DNA of 64,000 nucleotides from assembly GCA_963730585.1 (NCBI GenBank), contig CAVSSL010000006.1, forward strand, positions 124,001 through 188,000, read 5' to 3'. Below are positions 1 to 7,027 of this stretch, one piece after another. Numbering within the stretch: position 1 is the first letter of the stretch; every line of letters starts with the position of its first letter. The DNA is from Pedococcus_A sp963730585. GTDB lineage: Bacteria; Actinomycetota; Actinomycetes; Actinomycetales; Dermatophilaceae. The notes beneath the pieces were generated by a model. That model did not search any database. It was not told where the DNA came from and was given only the letters and a program-made list of their open reading frames with translations. A program made the position numbers and the translations under genes.

Positions 1-536
1 AGTGCCGCGTGCTGCCGGCCGAGCTGCCCGGCGCGCTGACCGTCATGGCGACTGGTCCGGTCGGCTACCCCGGATACACGAGGAACATCGCGGACTACTC
101 CAGCGTCGGCGGAGACGTCGCGGCTCCTGGGGGTGACTTCTTCTCGGCAACCAACACGGTGCAGGACGGCATCCTCGGCGCCCTGCCGCCGGACAGCGAG
201 ATCTTCGCGTTCTACGACGGACTCGGGACGACCCCGAGGTACCGCGGTCTGACAGTGACCGACCAGGGCGCGACCTACGGGTTCCTGCAGGGCACCTCCA
301 TGGCGGCTCCACATGCGACGGGCGTGGCCGCGTTGGTGGTCGACCGGCACCCAGAATGGTCGCCCGGAGCCGTCAAGGCCGCCGTGCAGCGCACCGCGAC
401 GCCGATGTCCTGCCCGGCCGACTGGCAGCCCCTCGGCGACGACGACACCCGCCTGAAGTGCTACGGCGGCGCCGATGGCCGTACGTCGTTCTTCGGACAC
501 GGACTGGTGAACGCGCGGGAGGCGGCCCTCCTATGA
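1..536 (+). CDS. S8 (subtilisin-like) serine peptidase, C-terminal part
   Basis: The reading frame is open from the first bases (codons in phase with base 3), so the N-terminus lies outside the window. About 178 residues are present. The motif GTSMAAPH near base 291 carries the nucleophilic serine of subtilases, followed by the usual helix (ATGVAALV) and the WSPGAVKAAV segment of the C-terminal half of the catalytic domain. The catalytic Asp and His must lie upstream. No C-terminal anchor or cell-wall signal follows, so the protein probably ends with the peptidase domain. Family assignment is secure; substrate and secretion cannot be judged from this fragment. Confidence 0.88.
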   Translation, partial: CRVLPAELPGALTVMATGPVGYPGYTRNIADYSSVGGDVAAPGGDFFSATNTVQDGILGALPPDSEIFAFYDGLGTTPRYRGLTVTDQGATYGFLQGTSMAAPHATGVAALVVDRHPEWSPGAVKAAVQRTATPMSCPADWQPLGDDDTRLKCYGGADGRTSFFGHGLVNAREAALL

Positions 537-611
537 GCGCAGGTCCCGGCCTAGACGGAACGCCCGGCACGGTTACGCCTTCTGTCGGATGGCTCCGGCG
601 GCGGGCTGCCC

Positions 612-668
612 TAGCGTGGTGCCATGCCCCCGACGGGGCAGTCTTGGAGGAGGGGGTTCTCGTCCTGA
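612..668 (+). other. candidate leaderless 14-residue ORF with its own -10 box
   Basis: TAGCGT (612-617) is followed six bases later by ATG (624), the spacing seen at the leaderless genes of this window. The ORF reads MPPTGQSWRRGFSS and stops at 666-668. About 43 bases further on there is a hairpin with a T-run. Together this looks like a short transcript encoding a leader peptide or a small RNA. No family is recognised; translation is unproven. Confidence 0.35.
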
Positions 669-711
669 GCCTCGCCGCTGCGGGCAGCTGACCGTCCGGC
701 GAACACACTGG

Positions 712-760
712 CGTCCCGCCGCTGGCCGCCCCCTCACCCGGCGGCGGGACGTCAGTTTTT
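712..760 (+). terminator. Rho-independent terminator-like hairpin upstream of guaB3
   Basis: An 11-bp perfect stem (712-722 with 741-751), an 18-base loop and a T-rich tail ending in TTTTT (756-760). The orientation suits transcripts running rightward, either the short upstream ORF or read-through from the S8 peptidase. T-runs of this kind are scarce in the window. Confidence 0.65.
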
Positions 761-802
761 CGTGTGAGGTCGGGGGCGGCCGGCCACATATCTCCTGCCC
801 GA

Positions 803-817
803 TACGATCGGCCGGTG
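803..817 (+). promoter_or_regulatory. leaderless promoter -10 of guaB3
   Basis: TACGAT (803-808) lies six bases before GTG 815. This spacing places the transcription start at or next to the start codon and is the main argument for choosing GTG 815 rather than an upstream in-frame codon. Confidence 0.6.
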
Positions 818-1936
818 ACTGAGATCGAGATCGGCCGTGGCAAGCGGGGCCGTCGGGCCTACTCCTTCGACGACATCGCGGTGGTGCCCTCGCGCCGCAC
901 CCGCGACCCGGAGGAGGTCTCGGTCTCCTGGCAGATCGACGCCTACCACTTCGACATCCCGGTCATCGCCGCACCGATGGACTCGGTGATGTCGCCCGAC
1001 ACCGCCATCGCGCTCGGTCAGCTCGGCGGCCTGCCCGTGCTCGACCTCGAGGGGCTGTGGACCCGCTACGAGGACCCGACCGCCCTCCTCGAGGAGATCT
1101 CGGGCCTCGACGAGGACCTGGCGACCTCGCGGATGCAGGAGATCTACTCCGCCGAGATCCAGCCCGAGCTCATCACCGAGCGCCTCCGCCAGGTGCGCGA
1201 GGCCGGGGTGACCGTGGCCGGCGCGCTCAGCCCGCAGCGCACCCAGCAGCTGTGGAAGTCCGTGGTCGACGCAGGGGTCGACCTGTTCGTCATCCGCGGT
1301 ACGACCGTCTCGGCCGAGCACGTCTCGGGCCGGGCCGAGCCGCTGAACCTCAAGCGCTTCATCTACGAGCTCGACGTGCCCGTGATCGTCGGCGGCGCGG
1401 CCTCCTACACCGCGGCCCTGCACCTGATGCGCACCGGAGCGGCCGGCGTCCTCGTCGGCTTCGGTGGGGGAGCGGCCCACACCACCCGGCGCACGCTGGG
1501 CATCCACGCCCCGATGGCCTCGGCGATCGCCGACGTGGCCGCGGCCCGCCGCGACTACCTCGACGAGTCGGGCGGCCGCTACGTGCACGTCATCGCCGAC
1601 GGCGGCGTCGGCAGCAGTGGCGACATCGTCAAGGCCGTGGCCTGCGGTGCCGACGCGGTCATGCTGGGTGCGGCGCTGGCGCGCGCCACCGACGCCCCGG
1701 GCCGCGGCTACCACTGGGGCCCGGAGGCGCACCACCCGCAGCTGCCGCGCGGCGAGCGCGTCGGCGTCGGCGGCGTCGCCCCGCTGGAGGAGATCCTCTT
1801 CGGCCCGGGCCGTCTCGCCGACGGCACGACCAACATCGTGGGTGCGCTCAAGCGCGCGATGGCCACCACCGGCTACTCCGACCTCAAGGAGTTCCAGCGG
1901 GTCGAGGTCGTGGTCGCCCCCTACCAGCGCAGCTGA
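815..1936 (+). CDS. guaB3: GuaB3-family IMP dehydrogenase-related protein
   Basis: A 373-residue TIM-barrel protein of the IMPDH/GMP reductase superfamily without the CBS pair of GuaB2. The N-terminal TYSFDDI-like segment (AYSFDDIAVVP), the APMDSVMSP strand and the phosphate-site glycines (VLVGFGGG, about residues 217-224) identify it. In true IMPDH the catalytic loop reads SICTTR; here the aligned stretch is AAHTTR, so the nucleophilic cysteine appears absent, as far as an unaligned reading allows. Actinobacterial GuaB3 proteins are conserved, and the M. tuberculosis copy lacked IMPDH activity when tested, so the purine reaction is uncertain. GuaA lies 10 kb downstream, not adjacent. Start set by the leaderless -10 box. 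Confidence 0.85.
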   Translation: MTEIEIGRGKRGRRAYSFDDIAVVPSRRTRDPEEVSVSWQIDAYHFDIPVIAAPMDSVMSPDTAIALGQLGGLPVLDLEGLWTRYEDPTALLEEISGLDEDLATSRMQEIYSAEIQPELITERLRQVREAGVTVAGALSPQRTQQLWKSVVDAGVDLFVIRGTTVSAEHVSGRAEPLNLKRFIYELDVPVIVGGAASYTAALHLMRTGAAGVLVGFGGGAAHTTRRTLGIHAPMASAIADVAAARRDYLDESGGRYVHVIADGGVGSSGDIVKAVACGADAVMLGAALARATDAPGRGYHWGPEAHHPQLPRGERVGVGGVAPLEEILFGPGRLADGTTNIVGALKRAMATTGYSDLKEFQRVEVVVAPYQRS

Positions 1937-1977
1937 GGCGACCGCCCGGGACACCTGAGGCGACCACCCGGCATACC
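1934..1977 (+). repeat. 22-bp tandem duplication over the guaB3 stop codon
   Basis: Two adjacent 22-base units starting TGAGGCGACC (1934-1955 and 1956-1977) match at 18 of 22 positions. The first unit contains the TGA stop of guaB3; the second carries the CGGCATAC octamer at 1969-1976. Confidence 0.7.
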
Positions 1978-2003
1978 GCTGGGCCGCGTGACACGATGGC
2001 GCC

Positions 2004-2807
2004 ATGGCCAGGGGTGAGCGGCTGAAGAAGTCGGTCTACGACGCCGAGCTGTTCCGGCTGCAGGCCGAGCTGGTCAAGATGCAGGAGTGGGTGCGGCGCG
2101 AGGGTGAGCGCGTCGTCGTCATCTTCGAGGGTCGCGACGCCGCAGGGAAGGGCTCGACCATCAAGCGGGTCGCGCAGTACCTCAACCCGCGCGTGGCCCG
2201 CATCGTGGCGCTGCCGACCCCGACCGAGCGCGAGCGCACCCAGTGGTACTTCCAGCGCTACGTCGAGCACCTGCCGGCGGCCGGCGAGATCGTGCTCTTC
2301 GACCGCAGCTGGTACAACCGCGCGGGGGTCGAGCGCGTGCTGGGCTACTGCACCCCGGAGGAGCACCAGCGGTTCCTGCGCCAGTGCCCGATCTTCGAGC
2401 GGATGCTGGCCGAGGACGGCATCCGGCTGCACAAGTACTGGTTCTCGGTCAGCGACGTCGAGCAGCAGAGGCGGTTCGAGTCGCGGCTGACCGACCCCAT
2501 GCGCCGCTGGAAGCTCTCGACCACGGACCTGGAGTCCATCACGCGCTGGGAGGACTACTCGCGCGCCAAGGACGACATGCTCGTGCACACCGACATCCCG
2601 GAGGCCCGCTGGAACGTCGTGGAGAGCGACGACAAGCGACGGTCGCGGATCAACATGATCGCCCACCTGATTTCCCAGGTCCCGTACCAGGACGTCGAGC
2701 AGCCCGCCCTGACCCTGCCCGAGCGGCCGCCGTCGCGGGGCTACGTGCGGCCGGACCGCTCGCTCCAGCACGAGGTGCCGGACCACGCGGCGACCCTGGA
2801 GCGGTAG
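2004..2807 (+). CDS. ppk2: polyphosphate kinase 2 (PPK2 family)
   Basis: A 267-residue single-domain PPK2 enzyme that moves phosphate between polyphosphate and nucleotides (usually nucleoside diphosphate phosphorylation at the expense of polyP). Walker A is FEGRDAAGKG (about residues 41-50), Walker B is LFDRSWYNR (about 97-105), and the arginine-rich lid follows with SRLTDPMRRWK. Length and the motif SITRWEDYSRAKDDM match one-domain PPK2 proteins; the class I/II/III specificity cannot be decided by eye. The gene stands alone, 67 bases after guaB3, with ATG 2004 the only sensible start. Confidence 0.93.
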   Translation: MARGERLKKSVYDAELFRLQAELVKMQEWVRREGERVVVIFEGRDAAGKGSTIKRVAQYLNPRVARIVALPTPTERERTQWYFQRYVEHLPAAGEIVLFDRSWYNRAGVERVLGYCTPEEHQRFLRQCPIFERMLAEDGIRLHKYWFSVSDVEQQRRFESRLTDPMRRWKLSTTDLESITRWEDYSRAKDDMLVHTDIPEARWNVVESDDKRRSRINMIAHLISQVPYQDVEQPALTLPERPPSRGYVRPDRSLQHEVPDHAATLER

Positions 2808-2840
2808 GGCGGAGCGGAGCGCTGTGGCAGGTGTCTCACC

Positions 2841-2882
2841 AGTAACTTACTGCTAGTAAATTGGCGGGCGCCGACCTACCCT
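2841..2882 (+). promoter_or_regulatory. palindromic operator plus -10 box of the SSADH/GMC operon
   Basis: An AT-rich island holds overlapping inverted repeats AGTAA-C-TTACT (2841-2851) and TTACT-GCT-AGTAA (2847-2859). TACCCT (2877-2882) sits six bases before ATG 2889, so the operator covers the -30 to -48 region. That position suits a repressor, and the arm style resembles TetR-type sites. No regulator gene is adjacent. Confidence 0.6.
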
Positions 2883-2888
2883 TCGGCT

Positions 2889-4481
2889 ATGGCCTCGGAC
2901 ATGCTGGCTGACCCGGAAACCGACCCCACCGCGACGTATGCCGTGGACCCGGCTCTCGCGCGCCGGCTCACCGCGAGGGTGGTGTGCTCCCCGCGGGCGG
3001 AGCAGCGGCAGACCCGCTCGCCGCTGGGCAACGCCCCGCTCGCCTCGCTGCCGCTGTCGACGCCGCAGGACGTGCAGAGCGCGGTCGACTCCGCGCGGGC
3101 AGCCCAGCGGATCTGGGCCCGGACTCCGATGAGCCACCGCCAGCGGATCCTGCTGCGCTACCACGACCTCGTGCTCGACCGGCAGGCGCAGCTGCTCGAC
3201 CTCGTGCAGCTGGAGTCGGGCAAGACCCGCCGGCAGGCCTTCGAGGAGGTCGCCGACGTCGCCCTGGTGGCCCGCTACTACGCCCGCACCGCCGCGAGCC
3301 ACCTTCGGTCGCGGCGCCGGGCGGGCCTCTTCCCGCTGCTGACCCAGACCCGCGAGCTCCACCACCCCAAGGGCGTCGTCGGCATCGTCTCGCCGTGGAA
3401 CTACCCGCTCACCCTCGCCGTCTCCGACGCCCTGCCGGCGCTCATCGCGGGCAACGCGGTGGTCCTGCGACCCGACCTGCAGGCGTCGCTGACCGCCCTG
3501 CAGGCCGTGGCACTGCTCGTGGAGGCGGGCCTGCCCGAGGCGCTCCTCCAGGTGGTGCTCGGCGACGGCCCCACGGTGGGCCAGGCGGTTGTGGACACCG
3601 CCGACTACGTCTGCTTCACCGGGTCGACCGCGGTGGGCCGGAAGGTCGCAGCCTCGACGGGCGACCGTCTGGTGGGCGCCAGCCTCGAGCTGGGCGGCAA
3701 GAACAGCATGTACGTCGCCGACGACGCCGACCTCGGCCGGGCCGTCGACGGCGCCGTGCGGGGCTGCTTCTCCTCCGCGGGGCAGCTCTGCATCTCCAAG
3801 GAGCGGATCCTCGTGCACGAGGCCGTCGTCGAGGAGTTCACCGAGCGGTTCGTCGCGGCCACGAAGAAGATGCGGCTGGGCGTCGACCTCGACTTCGGGG
3901 CCGACATGGGGTCGCTCGTCTCGGCCGACCAGCTCGAGCGGGTCACGGCCCACGTCGAGGACGCGCGGGCCAAGGGCGCGACCGTGCTGGCCGGTGGGCG
4001 TGCCCGCCCGGACGTCGGCCCCTTCGTCTACGAGCCGACCATCCTCACCGGCGTCACCGCCGCGATGGCCTGCCGTGACGAGGAGACCTTCGGTCCGGTG
4101 GTGACGATCTACGCGGTCGGCTCCGACGACGAGGCCATCCGGATGGCCAACGACAGCGACTACGGGCTCAACGCCTCCGTGTTCACCCGTGACATCCGGC
4201 GGGGTCGGCGCATCGCCGCCCGGATCAGCGCGGGCACGGTCAACATCAACGAGCCCTACGGCGCGGCCTGGGGCAGCGTCGCATCCCCGATGGGTGGCAT
4301 GAAGGCCTCCGGCGTCTCCCGGCGGCACGGCGCCGAGGGGATCATGAAGTACACCGAGTCCCAGACCGTCTCGGTGCAGCGGCTGGTGCCGCTCGCGCCG
4401 TTCGGCGGCATGTCCGAGGAGACCTGGGTCAAGGGCATGACGGCCGCACTGCGGGCGCTGAAGGCCGTGGGGCGACCGTGA
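2889..4481 (+). CDS. succinic semialdehyde dehydrogenase-type aldehyde dehydrogenase
   Basis: A 530-residue NAD(P)-dependent aldehyde dehydrogenase. The general-base glutamate is in LELGGKNSM (about residue 266), the catalytic cysteine in GQLCISKER (about 300), and the cofactor loop is FTGSTAVGR (about 241-249). SPWNYPLTL is the usual ALDH motif. Actinobacterial proteins of this length are annotated as succinic semialdehyde dehydrogenase (GabD2-like); other semialdehydes or aromatic aldehydes are possible. It is leaderless (TACCCT -10) and its stop overlaps the GTG of the GMC oxidoreductase (GTGA), so both are probably made from one transcript under the upstream palindrome. Confidence 0.87.
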   Translation: MASDMLADPETDPTATYAVDPALARRLTARVVCSPRAEQRQTRSPLGNAPLASLPLSTPQDVQSAVDSARAAQRIWARTPMSHRQRILLRYHDLVLDRQAQLLDLVQLESGKTRRQAFEEVADVALVARYYARTAASHLRSRRRAGLFPLLTQTRELHHPKGVVGIVSPWNYPLTLAVSDALPALIAGNAVVLRPDLQASLTALQAVALLVEAGLPEALLQVVLGDGPTVGQAVVDTADYVCFTGSTAVGRKVAASTGDRLVGASLELGGKNSMYVADDADLGRAVDGAVRGCFSSAGQLCISKERILVHEAVVEEFTERFVAATKKMRLGVDLDFGADMGSLVSADQLERVTAHVEDARAKGATVLAGGRARPDVGPFVYEPTILTGVTAAMACRDEETFGPVVTIYAVGSDDEAIRMANDSDYGLNASVFTRDIRRGRRIAARISAGTVNINEPYGAAWGSVASPMGGMKASGVSRRHGAEGIMKYTESQTVSVQRLVPLAPFGGMSEETWVKGMTAALRALKAVGRP

Positions 4482-6190
4482 CCGCCACCCGCACGACCCA
4501 CTACGACGTCGTCGTCGTCGGCTCGGGTTTCGGGGGCTCGGTCAGCGCCCTGCGCCTGGCCGAGAAGGGCTACCGCGTCCACGTCATCGAGTCGGGGCGC
4601 CGGTTCGCCGACGACGACTTCGCCAAGACGTCGTGGGACGTCCGGCGCTACTTCTGGGCGCCGCGGCTCAAGTGCTTCGGGGTCCAGCGCATCCACCGCC
4701 TCCCGGACGTCGTGGTGCTGGCCGGTGCCGGAGTGGGGGGTGGGTCGCTCAACTACGCCAACACCCTCTACGTCCCGCCCACACCGTTCTTCCAGGACCC
4801 GCAGTGGCGTGACATCACCGACTGGCAGTCCGAGCTCGCGCCGCACTACCGGGTGGCGTCCAGCATGCTCGGCGTCGTCACCAACCCCTGCGAGGGACCC
4901 GTCGAGCAGGTCATGCGCCAGACCGCCGAGGACCTCGGGGTGGGCGACACCTTCCGCAAGACGCCGGTCGGCGTCTTCTTCGGTATGCCGGGTGTCCGGG
5001 TCCCCGACCCGTACTTCGGCGGGGCGGGCCCGGACCGCACCGGCTGCACCGAGTGCGGCAACTGCATGGTCGGGTGCCGGGTCGGCGCCAAGAACACCTT
5101 GGTGAAGAACTACCTCGCGCTCGCCGAGCGACTCGGGGCCACGGTGGAGCCGCTGCGCACGGTGGTGGACGTTCGCCCGGAGCCGGGCGGCACGGCATAC
5201 CGCGTCACGACGGAGGCCACCGGTGCGTGGCTGCGCAAGGACCGCCGCACCGTGACCGCCGACCAGGTCGTGTTCGCGGCGGGCGCCTGGGGCACCCAGC
5301 GGCTGCTGCACACCCTGAAGGACACCGGCTCCCTGCCCGGGCTGTCCGACCGCCTCGGGCAGCTGACCCGGACCAACTCCGAGGCGCTGGGCGGCGCCAT
5401 GCTGGAGAAGGCCCCGCGCGACGTCGACCTGACCAAGGGCGTCGCCATCACGTCCTCGTTCCACCCCGCGCCTGACACGCACATCGAGAACGTCCGCTAC
5501 GGCAAGGGGTCCAACGCCATGGGCGCGCTCGCGACGATCCTCGTCGACGGCGGGGGCACGGTGCCGCGCCCGGTGAAGTTCCTCCTCGAGGCGGTGCGCC
5601 ACCCCGTCGTGTTCGTGCGCTCGCTGTCGCAGTACCGCTGGAGCGAGCGCACCGTGATCGGCCTGGTCATGCAGACCCGCGACAACTCCCTCACGGTCTC
5701 CGGCCGGCGCGGCCTGTTCGGCGGCCGCACCCTCACCTCGCGGCAGGGGCATGGTGAGCCGAACCCCACCTGGATCCCAGCCGGGCACCGCGCGATCGTG
5801 GGTCTCGCCGCGCGGCTGTCGCAGGCGACCGGGCTGCGCGCCTTCCCGGGCAGCTCGCTCGGCGAGATCGCCGACGTGCCCATGACCGCGCACTTCCTCG
5901 GCGGTGCCGTCATCGGCACCGACCGGGAGCAGGGGGTCGTCGACCCCTACCACCGGGTCTGGGGCTACCCCGGACTCCACGTGGTCGACGGGTCGGCGAT
6001 CTCGGCGAACCTCGGCGTGAACCCCTCGCTCACGATCACCGCCCAGGCGGAGCGGGCCCTGTCGCTGTGGCCCAACCGAGGGGACTCCGACGCCCGGCCT
6101 GCGCAGGGCGAGGCGTACCGGCGGCTCGAGCCGGTGCCGGCGCAGCGACCCGCCGTGCCGCGGTTCACGCACGAGAGCGCCCAGGCCTGA
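4478..6190 (+). CDS. GMC-family FAD oxidoreductase (cholesterol oxidase-like)
   Basis: A 570-residue flavoprotein. The dinucleotide-binding motif VVVGSGFGGSVSA is at residues 9-21. A cysteine-rich segment CTECGNCMVGCRVGAKNT (about 190-207) is typical of the ChoD-like branch of GMC enzymes, and the C-terminal domain contains HFLGGAVIG and DGSAISANLGVNPSLTI. The family oxidises alcohols or sterols with FAD; ChoD-like proteins often lack proven cholesterol oxidase activity, so the substrate stays open. No Tat or Sec signal is visible, suggesting a cytoplasmic or membrane-associated enzyme. Translationally coupled to the aldehyde dehydrogenase, which could oxidise an aldehyde formed by it (inference). 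Confidence 0.85.
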   Translation: MTATRTTHYDVVVVGSGFGGSVSALRLAEKGYRVHVIESGRRFADDDFAKTSWDVRRYFWAPRLKCFGVQRIHRLPDVVVLAGAGVGGGSLNYANTLYVPPTPFFQDPQWRDITDWQSELAPHYRVASSMLGVVTNPCEGPVEQVMRQTAEDLGVGDTFRKTPVGVFFGMPGVRVPDPYFGGAGPDRTGCTECGNCMVGCRVGAKNTLVKNYLALAERLGATVEPLRTVVDVRPEPGGTAYRVTTEATGAWLRKDRRTVTADQVVFAAGAWGTQRLLHTLKDTGSLPGLSDRLGQLTRTNSEALGGAMLEKAPRDVDLTKGVAITSSFHPAPDTHIENVRYGKGSNAMGALATILVDGGGTVPRPVKFLLEAVRHPVVFVRSLSQYRWSERTVIGLVMQTRDNSLTVSGRRGLFGGRTLTSRQGHGEPNPTWIPAGHRAIVGLAARLSQATGLRAFPGSSLGEIADVPMTAHFLGGAVIGTDREQGVVDPYHRVWGYPGLHVVDGSAISANLGVNPSLTITAQAERALSLWPNRGDSDARPAQGEAYRRLEPVPAQRPAVPRFTHESAQA

Positions 6191-6214
6191 CTCAGGCTGA
6201 GCGACCGGACAGAG

Positions 6215-6242
6215 AAGGGGCCCGGCTGCTGCCGGGCCCCTT
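6215..6242. terminator. bidirectional hairpin between convergent GMC and hsp20 genes
   Basis: A perfect 12-bp stem (6215-6226 with 6231-6242) around a four-base loop, with AA on one side and TT on the other, 25 bases after the GMC stop and 11 bases past the hsp20 stop. Confidence 0.75.
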
Positions 6243-6252
6243 GCGCTGAGGG

Positions 6253-6696
6253 TCAGCTCGTCACGCTGCCCTCGATCTGCTGCTGGCCGCCGCGGCTCTG
6301 CACCTCGATCTTGCGCGGCTTGGCCTTCTCCGAGACCGGGATGGTCAGGGAGAGGACCCCGTTCTCGTAGTGGGCGTGGATCTGCTCGAGGTCCAGCCCT
6401 TCACCGAGGCTGAGCTGGCGCATGTAGCTGCCGGACGGGCGCTCCTGCGCGATCCACTCGGCCTGGTCCTCGCCCCGCAGCGTGCGCTCGGCTCGCACCG
6501 TGAGGGTGTTGCCGTCCATGTCGACGTCGATCGAGCCCGGGTCGACACCGGGGAGGTCGATGTTGACGACGTAGTGGTCGCCGGAGCGGTAGAGGTCCAT
6601 CGGCATCCAGCGCGGTGCGCGGGTCGCCGTCGGCCCGCCCCAGAGCTGGGCGGTGAGACGGTCCATCTCACGGAAGGGATCGAAGACAACAGCCAC
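6253..6696 (-). CDS. Hsp20/alpha-crystallin small heat shock protein
   Basis: A 147-residue ATP-independent holdase chaperone. The alpha-crystallin domain spans about residues 35-125, with IDLPGVDPGSIDV and the C-terminal ENGVLSLTIPV signature; a short tail (KIEV) gives the I-x-V/I motif used in oligomer assembly. GTG 6696 is chosen because AGGAGG (6705-6710) lies eight bases upstream; this is one of few genes here with a strong ribosome binding site. Its promoter matches the SigR/SigH consensus rather than HspR or CIRCE control. It stands alone, convergent with the GMC gene. Confidence 0.92.
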   Translation of the reverse strand: MAVVFDPFREMDRLTAQLWGGPTATRAPRWMPMDLYRSGDHYVVNIDLPGVDPGSIDVDMDGNTLTVRAERTLRGEDQAEWIAQERPSGSYMRQLSLGEGLDLEQIHAHYENGVLSLTIPVSEKAKPRKIEVQSRGGQQQIEGSVTS

Positions 6697-6758
6697 GAAA
6701 ACCACCTCCTGCGTCCAGTCCGGTCCGCCACCGCGGCGAACCGGGTGTTGTGGCGTCG

Positions 6759-6785
6759 GGTCGACCGGGTCCCTTCCGGTCGACC
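6759..6785 (-). other. hairpin in the hsp20 5' leader
   Basis: GGTCGACCGG (6759-6768) and CCGGTCGACC (6776-6785) form a perfect 10-bp stem with a seven-base loop inside the predicted mRNA leader, about 50 bases before the Shine-Dalgarno sequence. It does not directly pair with AGGAGG. Confidence 0.6.
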
Positions 6786-6820
6786 GCCCCCTGACGGGTC
6801 AGGTCCATTCTGCCGTGGAG

Positions 6821-6846
6821 AACGCAGAGCGCAACAGGTGTATTCC
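6821..6846 (-). promoter_or_regulatory. SigR/SigH-type promoter of hsp20
   Basis: Read on the minus strand, GGAAT (6846-6842), exactly 18 bases, then GTT (6823-6821). This is the GGAAT-N18-GTT consensus of the actinobacterial disulphide/heat stress sigma factors SigR and SigH. Confidence 0.7.
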
Positions 6847-7027
6847 GCTGCGACACAGCAGGATTCGCTGTGACGGCGGCTCCCGGCGCCCCCCTGTGGC
6901 GCCGGCAGCCGCCGCGGGGGAGGGCAGGCGGGGGGCTGTGGGTGGGTGCGGCTGGAGATGAGCCGGGGATGGTTTCTCCAGCCGCACCACCCAGCACAAC
7001 GACGGCACACGGAGGGGGTTACGCGGG

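Larger units (their letters stand above)
6697..7027 (-). other. 331-base spacer: hsp20 promoter and long leader
   Basis: This gap between the ABC transporter stop and hsp20 holds the SigR/SigH-type promoter and a leader of roughly 115 bases with one strong hairpin (6759-6785). The rest (about 6850-7027) shows no ORF or repeat I can support; it is unusually C/G-tract rich. Confidence 0.5.

Noticed and set aside
6697..7027. HspR (HAIR) or CIRCE element before hsp20
   Set aside because: No CTTGAGT-N7-ACTCAAG or CIRCE repeat is visible; a SigR/SigH-type promoter explains the region.
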